A DNA stretch of 64,000 nucleotides, from contig CADBBH010000002.1 in the NCBI GenBank assembly GCA_902792905.1, positions 181,627 through 245,626 of the forward strand. Reading direction: 5' to 3'. How positions within the stretch are numbered: the first letter of the stretch is position 1; each line of letters begins with the position of its first letter. A program made the position numbers and the translations under genes. Positions 25,706 through 34,453 of this stretch are shown one piece after another. The notes beneath the pieces are model-generated. The model was not told the DNA's origin. It saw only the letters and a list, made by a program, of their open reading frames with translations, and ran no database searches. Source of the stretch: Oscillospiraceae bacterium (GTDB lineage: Bacteria > Bacillota > Clostridia > Oscillospirales > Acutalibacteraceae).

Positions 25706-27781
25706 TTATTGAATTTTAATCGATATTGTTTCACTCGCGCCGAGCTTTCTGCTGAGCTCATCCGGCTGCGATGAGCCGATATGAAGGATGATGCCGCAGT
25801 CCGGCTCCTTTCTGATTCCCTCATCCGTTACCGCCTTTATCCAGAAGCGGTTGACAGATATCTCCGCCTTTGCGCTTTCGCCCGCTTTGACAGGCAGCGG
25901 CTTCAGGGCGCAGAGCTGATATTTCGGCGTTTCGCATTTGCTGTCTTTATATTCCGCGTAAATCTGAATCTTTTCATCAACGTCAAATTCGCCTTTGTTT
26001 TCGATTTCAACGGCAAGCTTAATCTCATTGCTGTCGCAGTTTTTTATTTCAGCCGATTTATACTCTATTTCCGAATACGAGAGACCGAATCCGAATGGCC
26101 AGAGGGGAGCCTCTTCAATAAATCTGTATGTGCGGTTTTTCATGCTGTAATCGGTGAAATCGGGTTGAGGCCTGTCGCCGTAATAGACGGTTATCGGCAG
26201 CCTTCCGCTCGGCGACTTTTCGCCGGCGAGCAGTTTTGCCAGAGCGAGTCCGCCCTGAGCGCCGGGATACCATCCGTAGATTATCGCCTTCGCCTTATTT
26301 CTGAGCTTTTCTCCGATATCTATTGACGAGCCGCACATTATTATTACCACCACGTTTTCGCAGACGTCGCAGACGGCCTCGGCCAGCTTTCTCTGGACGG
26401 CGGGGAGCATGATATCCTCTTTGTCGTCGCATTCGCCCTCAAGATGCCAGTCGAGCCCGAGGCAGAGAACAGTCACATCGCTGATTGAAGCGACTGCCGT
26501 GCCGTCGGAGATTATATTCTCATGCCCGTCCCAGCTGCACATTTTTTCGCTGTTGTAGCCGCAGCCTGCTGAAACTCTGATTTCGCTCTCGCTAAAAACT
26601 CTTCTTATGCCGTCGGCGGGTGTGATATATTCGCTCGCCTTGCCCTCGTAATTCGCCTCAAGCCCTGTAATCGAGAGGGCGTTCGGACCGACAACGCCGA
26701 TGCTCTTTACCTCTGATTTATCGAGCGGCAGGAAATGGTTTTCGTTTTTAATCAGAACGGCGGTTTGCATTGCCGCCTCGAGATTTGCCTGCCTGTGTTC
26801 CCTGCAGTCAACCTTATCAAAACCGATTTCCGAATAAGGTCTCTTCTCCTCAAATTCGCCGAGCATATATCTGATTGTGAAGAGATACTCCGCTGCTTGC
26901 GTAAGGTCCTCGTCGGTTACCATATCCTTCTCATAGGCATCGTTGAGGCTCGTGTAGCAGTCACCGCAGTTGAGATTGCAGCCGGCTTTGAGTGAGACGG
27001 CGGCCGCCTCTTCGGCAGTTTCGCAGTAATGATGCTCTTTATATATATCATTGATTGCGCCGCAGTCGGAGACAAAATAGCCCCTGAATCCCCATTCTTT
27101 GCGGAGCTTATCCTGAATCAGCCATTCGTTTGCGCAGGCGGGAGCGCCGTTGAGCGCACTGTATGCTCCCATGACTCCCGTAACATCCGCGCCCCTGACC
27201 GTTCTCTCAAAGGCAGTGAGATATGTTTCTTCCATATCCTTTTTTGAAGCGATAGCGTTGAAACCGTGTCTGAGCGCCTCAGGTCCGGAATGAACCGCAT
27301 AGTGCTTCGAACAGGCGGAGGCCTTAAGAAATTCGCCGTCACCCTGAATTCCCTTGATAAAGGCACAGCCGATTTCGCTCGTCAGGAACGGATCCTCGCC
27401 GTAGGTCTCGTGGCCTCTGCCCCATCTGGGGTCTCGGAATATATTGATATTGGGCGACCAGTAGGTGAGCCCTTTATAAATGTCTCTGTCGCCGTATTCT
27501 ATGCTCTTGTTGTATTTGGCGCGCGCCTCTGTAGAAATTATATCGGCGCATTTTCTTACCGTTTCCGGTGAAAAACTGGCCGCAAGCGCGATTGCCTGAG
27601 GGAAGACGGTCGCCGTACCCGCCCTCGCGACTCCGTGCAGCGCCTCGTTCCACCAGTTGTATTCGCTGATTCCGAGACGATCAATCGCCGGGGCGTTATA
27701 GAGAAGCTGGCTCATCTTTTCTTCAGCCGTCATTTTTGAGACGAGCTCTTTTGCCTTCTGCTTTGCTGTTTCGTAATTCAT
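25706..27781 (-). CDS. Glycoside hydrolase family 3 (beta-glucosidase/beta-xylosidase type)
   Basis: 691 residues. An N-terminal TIM barrel (about 30-320) carries KHYAVHSGPE, the catalytic nucleophile Asp239 in GYFVSDCGAI, and RWGRGHETYGEDPFL. It is followed by the GH3 C-terminal sandwich (about 380-590, GWYPGAQGGLALAKLLAGE) and a fibronectin III-like domain. The fold and WNEALHGVAR suggest a xylosidase/glucosidase subgroup. No signal peptide, so it acts on imported oligosaccharides. I chose the ATG at 27781 because GAGG lies 7 bases upstream; earlier in-frame starts overlap the GNAT gene. Confidence 0.93.
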   Translation of the reverse strand: MNYETAKQKAKELVSKMTAEEKMSQLLYNAPAIDRLGISEYNWWNEALHGVARAGTATVFPQAIALAASFSPETVRKCADIISTEARAKYNKSIEYGDRDIYKGLTYWSPNINIFRDPRWGRGHETYGEDPFLTSEIGCAFIKGIQGDGEFLKASACSKHYAVHSGPEALRHGFNAIASKKDMEETYLTAFERTVRGADVTGVMGAYSALNGAPACANEWLIQDKLRKEWGFRGYFVSDCGAINDIYKEHHYCETAEEAAAVSLKAGCNLNCGDCYTSLNDAYEKDMVTDEDLTQAAEYLFTIRYMLGEFEEKRPYSEIGFDKVDCREHRQANLEAAMQTAVLIKNENHFLPLDKSEVKSIGVVGPNALSITGLEANYEGKASEYITPADGIRRVFSESEIRVSAGCGYNSEKMCSWDGHENIISDGTAVASISDVTVLCLGLDWHLEGECDDKEDIMLPAVQRKLAEAVCDVCENVVVIIMCGSSIDIGEKLRNKAKAIIYGWYPGAQGGLALAKLLAGEKSPSGRLPITVYYGDRPQPDFTDYSMKNRTYRFIEEAPLWPFGFGLSYSEIEYKSAEIKNCDSNEIKLAVEIENKGEFDVDEKIQIYAEYKDSKCETPKYQLCALKPLPVKAGESAKAEISVNRFWIKAVTDEGIRKEPDCGIILHIGSSQPDELSRKLGASETISIKIQ

Positions 27782-27797
27782 ATTCATTCCTCGCTTT

Positions 27798-28283
27798 TCA
27801 ATCGAGTTTATATTCCATAGTGTAGCTCTGCGGCGTGAAGCCGAGCCTGTCATAGAAGACCTTCGCCTTGTTGTTGCCCTCCCAGACGTGAAGCGTGATT
27901 TCATAAGCGCCGAGCGCCCTCGCCTCATTCTTTACAAATTCAAACAGGGCGGAACCGATATGCTTGCCGCGCATAGTTTCATCAACGCATAAATCGTCAA
28001 TGTAAACGTATCTGAACGGCCTGAAATAATCCCTTTCGGGCATCTCTTTTATTTCGCAGAAGCAGTAGCCCGCAAATTTACCGTCTGAAAATGCGGCATA
28101 TACGGGCGTGTTCTCGTCTGAGATTATCTTTTCAAGCTCGCTTTCGCTGTATTTCGTGGTCCTGTGAACGAAAATATCGGGTCTTATATCCGCGTGAATT
28201 TCAAGCACCTGTGAGAGCAGACGCAGTATTTCCGGGATATCTTCTTTTACGGCTTTTCTTATTATTAAATATTCGTTATTCAT
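27798..28283 (-). CDS. GNAT family N-acetyltransferase
   Basis: 161 residues. The acetyl-CoA site is DETMRGKHIGSALFEFV (motif A, R/Q-x-x-G-x-G/A type), and VFYDRLGFTPQSYTMEYKLD is the usual C-terminal strand. The substrate is unknown. GAGAGG 7 bases before the ATG at 28283 fixes the start. It is the first gene of the minus-strand unit with GH3 and lies 122 bases from the divergent Lrp gene. Confidence 0.88.
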   Translation of the reverse strand: MNNEYLIIRKAVKEDIPEILRLLSQVLEIHADIRPDIFVHRTTKYSESELEKIISDENTPVYAAFSDGKFAGYCFCEIKEMPERDYFRPFRYVYIDDLCVDETMRGKHIGSALFEFVKNEARALGAYEITLHVWEGNNKAKVFYDRLGFTPQSYTMEYKLD

Positions 28284-28346
28284 TTTATTACCTCTCAACA
28301 CTTCAATTATACATTTCAAATATTTATAAGTCAATTTATATTTTTC

Positions 28347-28375
28347 TTGTATATTTATTGAATTTGCGGTATAAT
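28347..28375 (+). promoter_or_regulatory. Sigma-A promoter of the Lrp-aminotransferase operon
   Basis: TTGTAT (28347-28352), 17 bases, TATAAT (28370-28375). The predicted start near 28382 gives a short leader with an ATCGGAGG ribosome site. Confidence 0.75.
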
Positions 28376-28405
28376 GTCGGCAATGAATTTTTATCGGAGG
28401 TTATT

Positions 28406-28891
28406 ATGAACGTACAGATTCTCAAACTCCTCGCCAAAGACGCGAGAATGTCTATATCGGATATAGCGACCGTAACGGGTCTCGGTGAGGCCGAGGTTTC
28501 CGCCGAAATCAATGAGATGAAGAAGGACGGCCTTATCAGAGGGTTCAGGACTGTTATCGACTGGGAGAAACTCGATGAATTCTATGTTTCCGCCCTTGTA
28601 GAAATAAAGGTAACACCGAAGCCCGGTTTAGGCTTCGAGGATATAGCAAAGAAAATCGCGAAATTTCACGAGGTTGAGAGCGTCTATCTGCTCTCGGGTG
28701 ATTCCGATCTCTGCGTTATCGTCAAATGCAAAACCTTCCAGGATGTTTCCCGCTTCGTCGCAAAAGAACTCGCGGTTATGGAGAGTGTGACCTCGACCAA
28801 GACGCAGTTTGTAATGAGAAGGTACAAGGAGCTTGATGTCGATCTTGAAGTAACCGATCCCGATGACAGGGGGATAGTTTCATCTTGCTGA
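28406..28891 (+). CDS. Lrp/AsnC family transcriptional regulator
   Basis: 161 residues. An N-terminal helix-turn-helix (about 4-45: LLAKDARMSISDIATVTGL) is followed by an RAM/AsnC effector domain (about 65-140) with VESVYLLSGDSDLCVIV. Such proteins bind amino acids and form octamers. It overlaps the aminotransferase gene by seven bases and probably senses a substrate or product of it. CGGAGG lies 7 bases before the ATG. Confidence 0.92.
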   Translation: MNVQILKLLAKDARMSISDIATVTGLGEAEVSAEINEMKKDGLIRGFRTVIDWEKLDEFYVSALVEIKVTPKPGLGFEDIAKKIAKFHEVESVYLLSGDSDLCVIVKCKTFQDVSRFVAKELAVMESVTSTKTQFVMRRYKELDVDLEVTDPDDRGIVSSC

Positions 28892-30054
28892 ATTACGAGA
28901 GTATTCTTAATGATACGATAACCGAAATTCAGCCGTCCGGCATAAGAAAATTTTTTGATATAGCAGCCACAATGAGCGATGTCATTTCCCTGGGCGTCGG
29001 CGAACCCGATTTTGAAACGCCCTGGAAAATACGCTCCGCCGCGATAAAATCGCTCGAGAGGGGAAAGACGCGATATTCCTCAAACAGAGGCCTTGCCGAA
29101 CTCAGAAAAGAAATTGCGAATTATCTCAGGCGAAAGTATTCGCTCAGCTATGAGCCCGAGAGCGAGATTCTGGTTACCGTAGGCGGCAGCGAGGCGATTG
29201 ATGCCGCTCTGCGATCGATAGTCAATCCGGGCGACGAGGTTATAATTCCCCAGCCGAGCTATGTCTGCTATGTTCCGATGGTTCAGATGGCGGGCGGAGT
29301 GCCGGTTATCATAGAGAATAAAGCGGAGGATGATTTCAAACTCACCGCTGCGGAATTAAAAGAAAATATCACGCCGAAGACCAAGGCGATAATCCTGCCC
29401 TATCCCTCGAATCCAACCGGAGCAATTATGGAGAGGGCGGATTATGAGGCGATTGAAAAGCTTATAAAAGATACCGATATTATTCTTCTCTCGGACGAGA
29501 TTTACGCAGAGCTTACTTTCAATGGAAAAAAACACGTTTCACCTGCGGCTGTCGGCTCTCTCAGGGAGAGAACTATCGTCATAAACGGCTTCTCAAAAGC
29601 ATTTTCGATGACCGGCTGGCGGCTCGGCTACACATGCGGACCGAAAGAGATTCTCACGCAGATAACAAAGCTGCATCAGTATTCGATTATGTGCGCTCCG
29701 ACCACCTCACAGTACGCCGCTGTCACTGCTCTGCGCGACTGCGACGAAGAGGTTGCCGCGATGATGGAGGAATATGACACCCGCCGCAAGCTCATGGTTA
29801 AGGGCTTCAATTCCATAGGACTTGAATGCCGCGAGCCCGAGGGAGCGTTCTATGCCTTCCCGTCAATAAAATCAACTGGAATGATGAGCGGAGAATTCTG
29901 CGAAAGACTGCTTGAAAAAGAGAAAGTTGCCGTAGTTCCCGGAACCGCTTTCGGCGAGAGCGGAGAGGGCTTTATCAGAGCTTCCTACTGCTATTCAACA
30001 GACCATATCCGCGAAGCGATTGAGCGCATCGGAAGATTTCTTAAAGAGATTTAA
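28885..30054 (+). CDS. Class I/II PLP aminotransferase (aspartate/aromatic type)
   Basis: 389 residues of fold type I. PLP Lys238 is in NGFSKAFSMTGWRLGY, and YPSNPTGA and SDEIYAELTF supply the Asn and Asp/Tyr of the site. Similar to clostridial AspC/PatA-like enzymes; exact amino acid unknown. It starts with TTG, three bases before the Lrp stop, so it relies on translation of Lrp. A perfect terminator follows. Confidence 0.9.
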   Translation: MLNYESILNDTITEIQPSGIRKFFDIAATMSDVISLGVGEPDFETPWKIRSAAIKSLERGKTRYSSNRGLAELRKEIANYLRRKYSLSYEPESEILVTVGGSEAIDAALRSIVNPGDEVIIPQPSYVCYVPMVQMAGGVPVIIENKAEDDFKLTAAELKENITPKTKAIILPYPSNPTGAIMERADYEAIEKLIKDTDIILLSDEIYAELTFNGKKHVSPAAVGSLRERTIVINGFSKAFSMTGWRLGYTCGPKEILTQITKLHQYSIMCAPTTSQYAAVTALRDCDEEVAAMMEEYDTRRKLMVKGFNSIGLECREPEGAFYAFPSIKSTGMMSGEFCERLLEKEKVAVVPGTAFGESGEGFIRASYCYSTDHIREAIERIGRFLKEI

Positions 30055-30073
30055 AACAAAACAAGCATAAAAA

Positions 30074-30097
30074 ACCCGCAGGAATATTCCTGCGGGT
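30074..30097. terminator. Perfect palindromic bidirectional terminator
   Basis: ACCCGCAGGAAT / ATTCCTGCGGGT, a 12-base-arm palindrome with A tract upstream and T-rich sequence downstream, between convergent genes. Confidence 0.9.
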
Positions 30098-30110
30098 CAT
30101 TTTATTTATT

Positions 30111-31820
30111 TTATCTTCCTATCCCGAATATTTTCAGAATATATTTGAAGAAAAACGAGATATAGAGGAAGAATTTATTGAATTTCGCCGTGAAATCGGC
30201 CGAGATATTCGCGCCGGTTGAATTCTCCGCTCCGTAGCCGGGAATCGAACCGTTGTTGTCATCAAGTCCGTCTCTGTCGTAGGCAAGGCCGTAGAGCAGT
30301 GGGGAGGCGATTGCGACTATGAAGTATTCGCCCGCCGTAACAGGGCCGAGAGCTTTTGCCGCCACCTTAGTGAAATCCTTGCATATTGAGTCGGTTCCGA
30401 AATTAGATGTGATGCTGTTTGCGAGCGAGAGGAAGCATTTATCGTTGACTGTCGATAAATCTTCGAGCAGCAGGTAATCGGCGATTCTCAGAATCAGCGT
30501 AACCTCTGTTGAATCCAGCGCGAATGGTTCACTGCCCGCGTAGTGATATCCGACAACCTCAGTCGCGGCATCCCAGCCGTTTTTATAATTGCTGTCAGGA
30601 ATATCGATTCCGTATTCCTTTGCCTTCTCCTGAAGGCCGCCTTCGCCGTAGAGGGGCATATCGAGAATTTCGGTCAGCCCGCCGACCGCCGTGTAAACTA
30701 TATCGGCGTAGAAGGCATCCTCGTCAATGCCGAGCTTTTCGGGAGTCAGCCCGAGCCAAAGACGGTATCTGATGCCCGCTTTGAAGAAATCCTTTGAATA
30801 CTGCTGAAAATCCTCACGCATCGGCGTGAGCTGTTTGTCGGTGTAGCCGTCAACCGTTTCGGTAAGCGCGTCGAAATCTATTTTTTCTATTTTCTTTTCG
30901 CTGTATGTGATTTCGTCATCAGTGAATTCGACGAATCTGTAGGAGAGGGGATACATAGTCAGCGAGGTCGTTGAAAAATCGGTGACTGTATTGCCCGCAG
31001 GGCTCGTGTAAGTCATTACATCGCTGCCGTGCTCATGGCCGGTGAATACGGCCTTAATGCCGGCGTCCGCGAATTTCTGCGCAGTTGCCGTATGATTTCT
31101 GACTATGAAATTATGACTCAGGATTCTCTGAAGCGGCATATGGCTGAGCAGATTGTGGTGCATCATCAGTATCGGATATCTGCCGTCGTCATACGCCTTT
31201 TTTGCCTGCTTTACTGCCCAGTTCACCCTGTCCGCCGTCAGACCATCTTCGGTCGAAACGGTCGGGTCGCAGCTGTCAACTGCTATGAGGCGGTATTTTT
31301 CGCCTATATTAGCTGTGTAGGAGAGGGTTCCCTCCTGCGTTTCGAGCGCCTCACCATAGCCGAATTCATTATATATTTCACGGAATTTTTCGTTGGTTAT
31401 ATCTTCTTTACCCGCACCGGTGTCGTGGTTGCCGTTTACAACATAGACCGGTTTTCCGGTTTCACTCTCAAATTTGCGGAGTTTTTCGGCAACGTCAAGA
31501 TGCTCCTGCTCAAGGCGCCTTCCGTTATCGGCGAGATCGCCGCTTATGAAGACATACTCGACTGCATCGTCTTCTGCGCATTGGCTGAGGAATTCATCGA
31601 TAATGAAACCGCTTTCGTCCTCCATCGCCGCTCTGCGGTTGGCATAGAAGAATATTTCGTCGTCAATATCTCCCTCGAGAGTTTCGCGGGGGATATTATA
31701 ATGCAGGTCGCTCGCGACTGCGATTCCTGCTTTTTCCGATACGGCAAAAGCGCCCTGCATAAGCGAGAGCGCCGGAATCATAATTATTGCCGCAAGGAAT
31801 ACGGATAATGCCTTTTTCAT
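30111..31820 (-). CDS. Exported metallophosphoesterase
   Basis: 569 residues. A signal peptide (1-26, ending GAFA) is followed by a calcineurin-type core with all motifs: ASDLHY, SGDLADNG, NGNHD, MMHHN and GHEHGSD. The C-terminal half is helical and of unknown role, ending in an amphipathic aromatic helix (FFKYILKIFGIGR). It probably hydrolyses phosphate esters outside the membrane. It lies 15 bases after the LRR lipoprotein and is the third gene of an mltG-LRR-phosphoesterase unit. Confidence 0.88.
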   Translation of the reverse strand: MKKALSVFLAAIIMIPALSLMQGAFAVSEKAGIAVASDLHYNIPRETLEGDIDDEIFFYANRRAAMEDESGFIIDEFLSQCAEDDAVEYVFISGDLADNGRRLEQEHLDVAEKLRKFESETGKPVYVVNGNHDTGAGKEDITNEKFREIYNEFGYGEALETQEGTLSYTANIGEKYRLIAVDSCDPTVSTEDGLTADRVNWAVKQAKKAYDDGRYPILMMHHNLLSHMPLQRILSHNFIVRNHTATAQKFADAGIKAVFTGHEHGSDVMTYTSPAGNTVTDFSTTSLTMYPLSYRFVEFTDDEITYSEKKIEKIDFDALTETVDGYTDKQLTPMREDFQQYSKDFFKAGIRYRLWLGLTPEKLGIDEDAFYADIVYTAVGGLTEILDMPLYGEGGLQEKAKEYGIDIPDSNYKNGWDAATEVVGYHYAGSEPFALDSTEVTLILRIADYLLLEDLSTVNDKCFLSLANSITSNFGTDSICKDFTKVAAKALGPVTAGEYFIVAIASPLLYGLAYDRDGLDDNNGSIPGYGAENSTGANISADFTAKFNKFFLYISFFFKYILKIFGIGR

Positions 31821-31835
31821 AAAATCAGCCCTTTA

Positions 31836-32510
31836 TCAGAGATTATCGCCTGTCTTGTATGCGTAGCCGTTATCCTTTGCGAATTGAATTGTATCCTTGT
31901 TTTTGGTATTGGTCCAGAGAGTGAAATCTTTTGCCGAGCCGGTGAAAATTGAGGCATCCGGCTTGAGATTGCCTCTGAAGGTAACAACTCTGAGCTTCGG
32001 GCAGTTCGCGAAGCAGTTCGCTCCGAATTCTTCAACCGAAGAGGGTATGTCGAGCTGAACCAGGTTTTCGCAGCCGTCAAATGCGTTCGCTCCAATGCTC
32101 TTGAGATTGGGAGAATAAACCATAAGCGCCTTGTTGATAGTTGAGCCCTTGAATGCGTTATCCTCGATTGTTTCGAGCGATGAGGGGAATTTCACCTCGC
32201 TGAGATTCTGCTTTTCGCCAACCGGCTTGAAGTCGAAGCCCTCAAAAGCGCCCTCGGCTATTACTGTAACCGGCTTGCCGCCGAGCTTATCGGGGATTTC
32301 AAGGGACTGCTTCTTGTCGTGTGCCGAGTATTTGACTATTATTGCTTTTTCGTCCTTGATTACAAAGCCGAAGCCCTCGTATATCTGAATATCTTCTTCT
32401 TTATAACCTTTGTCGTCGATGTTCTTATCGGGAGTGTCCTTCTTGCCGCACGCGGCGAAGACGGTGAGCGCACAGACTGCGCAGAGAATTAAAGCGATTA
32501 TTTTTTTCAT
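31836..32510 (-). CDS. BspA-like leucine-rich repeat lipoprotein
   Basis: 224 residues. The signal ends in a lipobox, VFAAC with Cys21. After it a few LRR_5 (Treponema pallidum/BspA-type) repeats are seen: LSEVKFPSSLETIEDNAFKG, LKSIGANAFDGCENLVQLDI and VEEFGANCFANCPKL. The tail FAKDNGYAY is a typical LRR_5 end. It is probably anchored to the membrane outer face and used for contact with other molecules. AAGGAGG 9 bases upstream supports the start. It is between mltG and the phosphoesterase gene. Confidence 0.9.
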   Translation of the reverse strand: MKKIIALILCAVCALTVFAACGKKDTPDKNIDDKGYKEEDIQIYEGFGFVIKDEKAIIVKYSAHDKKQSLEIPDKLGGKPVTVIAEGAFEGFDFKPVGEKQNLSEVKFPSSLETIEDNAFKGSTINKALMVYSPNLKSIGANAFDGCENLVQLDIPSSVEEFGANCFANCPKLRVVTFRGNLKPDASIFTGSAKDFTLWTNTKNKDTIQFAKDNGYAYKTGDNL

Positions 32511-32524
32511 GTGAATATACCTCC

Positions 32525-33388
32525 TTATTGAAGCCCTGCTTCAACGGCCTTGCTCTGATGCTCCGCGTATGTTTCGGAGTAATGATAAACGCCGGCTGAA
32601 TCAGTTAAGAAATAATAATAATCTGTGTTTTCGGGATAAAGTGCGGCTTTTATTGAGGTTAATCCCGGGTTGTTTATCGGCCCCGCCGGAAGCCCCTCGC
32701 ACATATAGGTATTGTAATTCTCGCAGTAGACGTTGAAATATGTGTCCGTATCAAAATAGGGCTTTACGCTGCCCTTGAGATAGGTCACCGTCGCGTCGCA
32801 CTGCAGGAGCCTGAAATCGGGGGAGTCAAGGCGGTTGTGAATAACCGACGAAACCCTCGGCGCCTCTGCCGAGCCGCCCGATTCCTGCTGAATTATCGCG
32901 GCGAGATTGAGAATCTCATCCATCGAATAGCCGAGCTGAGCCGCTCTCTGCTTGTATTCATCCGTAAATCTCGACATCGTGTTGCGCAGGAATTTCTTTA
33001 TGACCGACGAAACGCTTTCGCCCTTATAGAAATCATAAGTGTCGGGGAAAAGATAGCCCTCGAGCAGAAACGCGCGCTCGGAGGGGTTGCCAATCTCAAT
33101 GCCGAATTCGCTTAAATATTCGGTTTTGTTCGCTTCGCTTCTGAATTCATCCGCCTTGCAGATTCCGTTTTCCTCGAGGCGCTTCGCCATCTGAGAAACC
33201 GTGAATCCCTCGGGGAAGGTGACTCTGACTGTTCCGTCCGAATCATCCGGAATCACATCATCGCTGTATTCCTCGCCGGAGACGAAGGTTGTCTCGCCGC
33301 CGCTGCCCGGCATCGCGCAGGATGCGAGCGCGAAACACACGGCGAGCGTGAGTGCGGTCAGAAGCATAATTCTTTTATTTTTCAGCAT
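32525..33388 (-). CDS. mltG: Endolytic murein transglycosylase MltG-like
   Basis: 287 residues. The YceG domain (about 55-285) shows the family motifs: FPEGFTVSQMAKRLEENGI, LEGYLFPDTYDF, AAIIQQESGGS with the catalytic Glu, SVIHNRL, and GLPAGPINNPGLTSIKAAL. It cuts nascent glycan strands near their membrane end. Unusually its N-terminus ends in a lipobox, ALASC, suggesting a lipoprotein and not the usual single membrane span. No clear ribosome site precedes the ATG at 33388; an upstream in-frame start at 33490 would destroy the signal sequence. Confidence 0.88.
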   Translation of the reverse strand: MLKNKRIMLLTALTLAVCFALASCAMPGSGGETTFVSGEEYSDDVIPDDSDGTVRVTFPEGFTVSQMAKRLEENGICKADEFRSEANKTEYLSEFGIEIGNPSERAFLLEGYLFPDTYDFYKGESVSSVIKKFLRNTMSRFTDEYKQRAAQLGYSMDEILNLAAIIQQESGGSAEAPRVSSVIHNRLDSPDFRLLQCDATVTYLKGSVKPYFDTDTYFNVYCENYNTYMCEGLPAGPINNPGLTSIKAALYPENTDYYYFLTDSAGVYHYSETYAEHQSKAVEAGLQ

Positions 33389-33478
33389 AACTAATATATA
33401 ACATATCGGGGGAGCAAATTCAAGAATAAAGTGTAAACATTTATACCGGTTTATTATGTTAAATCTGTAAGAAAACTG

Positions 33479-33512
33479 TTGTATTGTCATTCGGGCTGTG
33501 ATATTATATAAA
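33479..33512 (+). promoter_or_regulatory. Overlapping sigma-A promoter elements of coaX
   Basis: Two registers fit: TTGTAT (33479-33484) with TATTAT (33502-33507), and TTGTCA (33484-33489) with TATAAA (33507-33512), both with 17-base spacers. Which is used cannot be read from sequence. Confidence 0.6.
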
Positions 33513-33540
33513 ATGGATTAATTTGTAAAGGAGAAGCGTT

Positions 33541-34305
33541 ATGATACTTGCGCTCGATGCGGGAAACACCAATATCGTCGCCGGCTGTATTGACGGCGAA
33601 AAGATTCTCTTTATCGAAAGAATAAAAACAGATACCTCAAAGACGGAGCTTGAATATATCGTTCTCTTTCAGGCGCTGATGCATCTTCACAAAATCGCCA
33701 ATGACGAAATCGAGGGGGCGATAATCTCATCGGTTGTCCCTCCGCTGAATAATATCATCACGGGCGCTGTCAGAAAGATGTTCGGTATAGAGCCGCAGAT
33801 AATCTGCCCCGGCATAAAGACAGGCCTCAGAATTATGGTTGACGACCCCGCGACCGTCGGCTCCGACCTCATCGCGGATACCGTCGCCGGCCTTGAATAC
33901 TACGGCGCGCCCCTGATTATAATCGATATGGGAACCGCCACCACCGTCACGGTCCTCGATAAGGATAAGAGCTTTATCGGCGGCGCGATTATGCCCGGAG
34001 TCGGCGCGACAATGGATGCCCTCGTCAGCCGCACCTCCCAGCTTCCGAGAATAGCCCTCGAGGCGCCCCGTAAGATTATCGGCACAAATACCGTTGACTG
34101 CATGAAGAGCGGCATCATCATCGCCCAGGCGGCGGCCATGGACGGAATGATTGACAGAATGTGGAAGGAACTCGGCTATGAAACAAAGGTGGTCGCGACC
34201 GGCGGCCTCGCCTCAAGCATCGTTCCGAACTGCTCCCACGATATAATAATCGACAATGAGCTGATACTCAAAGGCCTCAAGGTCATTTACGAAAAGAATA
34301 AATAA
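33541..34305 (+). CDS. coaX: Type III pantothenate kinase
   Basis: 254 residues. The ASKHA-type motifs are present: LALDAGNTNIVAGC (phosphate 1), IDMGTATTVTVLDKD (phosphate 2), GGAIMPGVGATMDAL and VATGGLA (adenosine). It phosphorylates pantothenate, the first step of CoA synthesis, and needs a monovalent cation. AAGGAG lies 7 bases before the ATG. Divergent from mltG; the intergenic space holds its promoter. Confidence 0.95.
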   Translation: MILALDAGNTNIVAGCIDGEKILFIERIKTDTSKTELEYIVLFQALMHLHKIANDEIEGAIISSVVPPLNNIITGAVRKMFGIEPQIICPGIKTGLRIMVDDPATVGSDLIADTVAGLEYYGAPLIIIDMGTATTVTVLDKDKSFIGGAIMPGVGATMDALVSRTSQLPRIALEAPRKIIGTNTVDCMKSGIIIAQAAAMDGMIDRMWKELGYETKVVATGGLASSIVPNCSHDIIIDNELILKGLKVIYEKNK

Positions 34306-34319
34306 TTACCCCGCTTTAC

Positions 34320-34400
34320 TGTCATCCTGAGCGCAGCGAAGGATCTCATTAAAACAGCACTCTATACTTGCGATTCTTCGGCGTTCGCCTCAGAATGACA
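34320..34400. repeat. 81-base palindromic intergenic element (MITE/REP-like)
   Basis: The ends are imperfect inverted repeats: TGTCATCCTGAGCGCAGCG at the left, and at the right the complement of TGTCATTCTGAGGCGAACG. The centre is AT-rich. This is the very common 'GTCATCCTGAGCG...CAGAATGAC' type of dispersed bacterial element. It lies between coaX and the surface-protein gene and could form a long RNA hairpin. Confidence 0.85.
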
Positions 34401-34453
34401 AAACCAAAGTGTTAATTAATCATTTACATACATTATTTTTCAAGGAGGCAATT

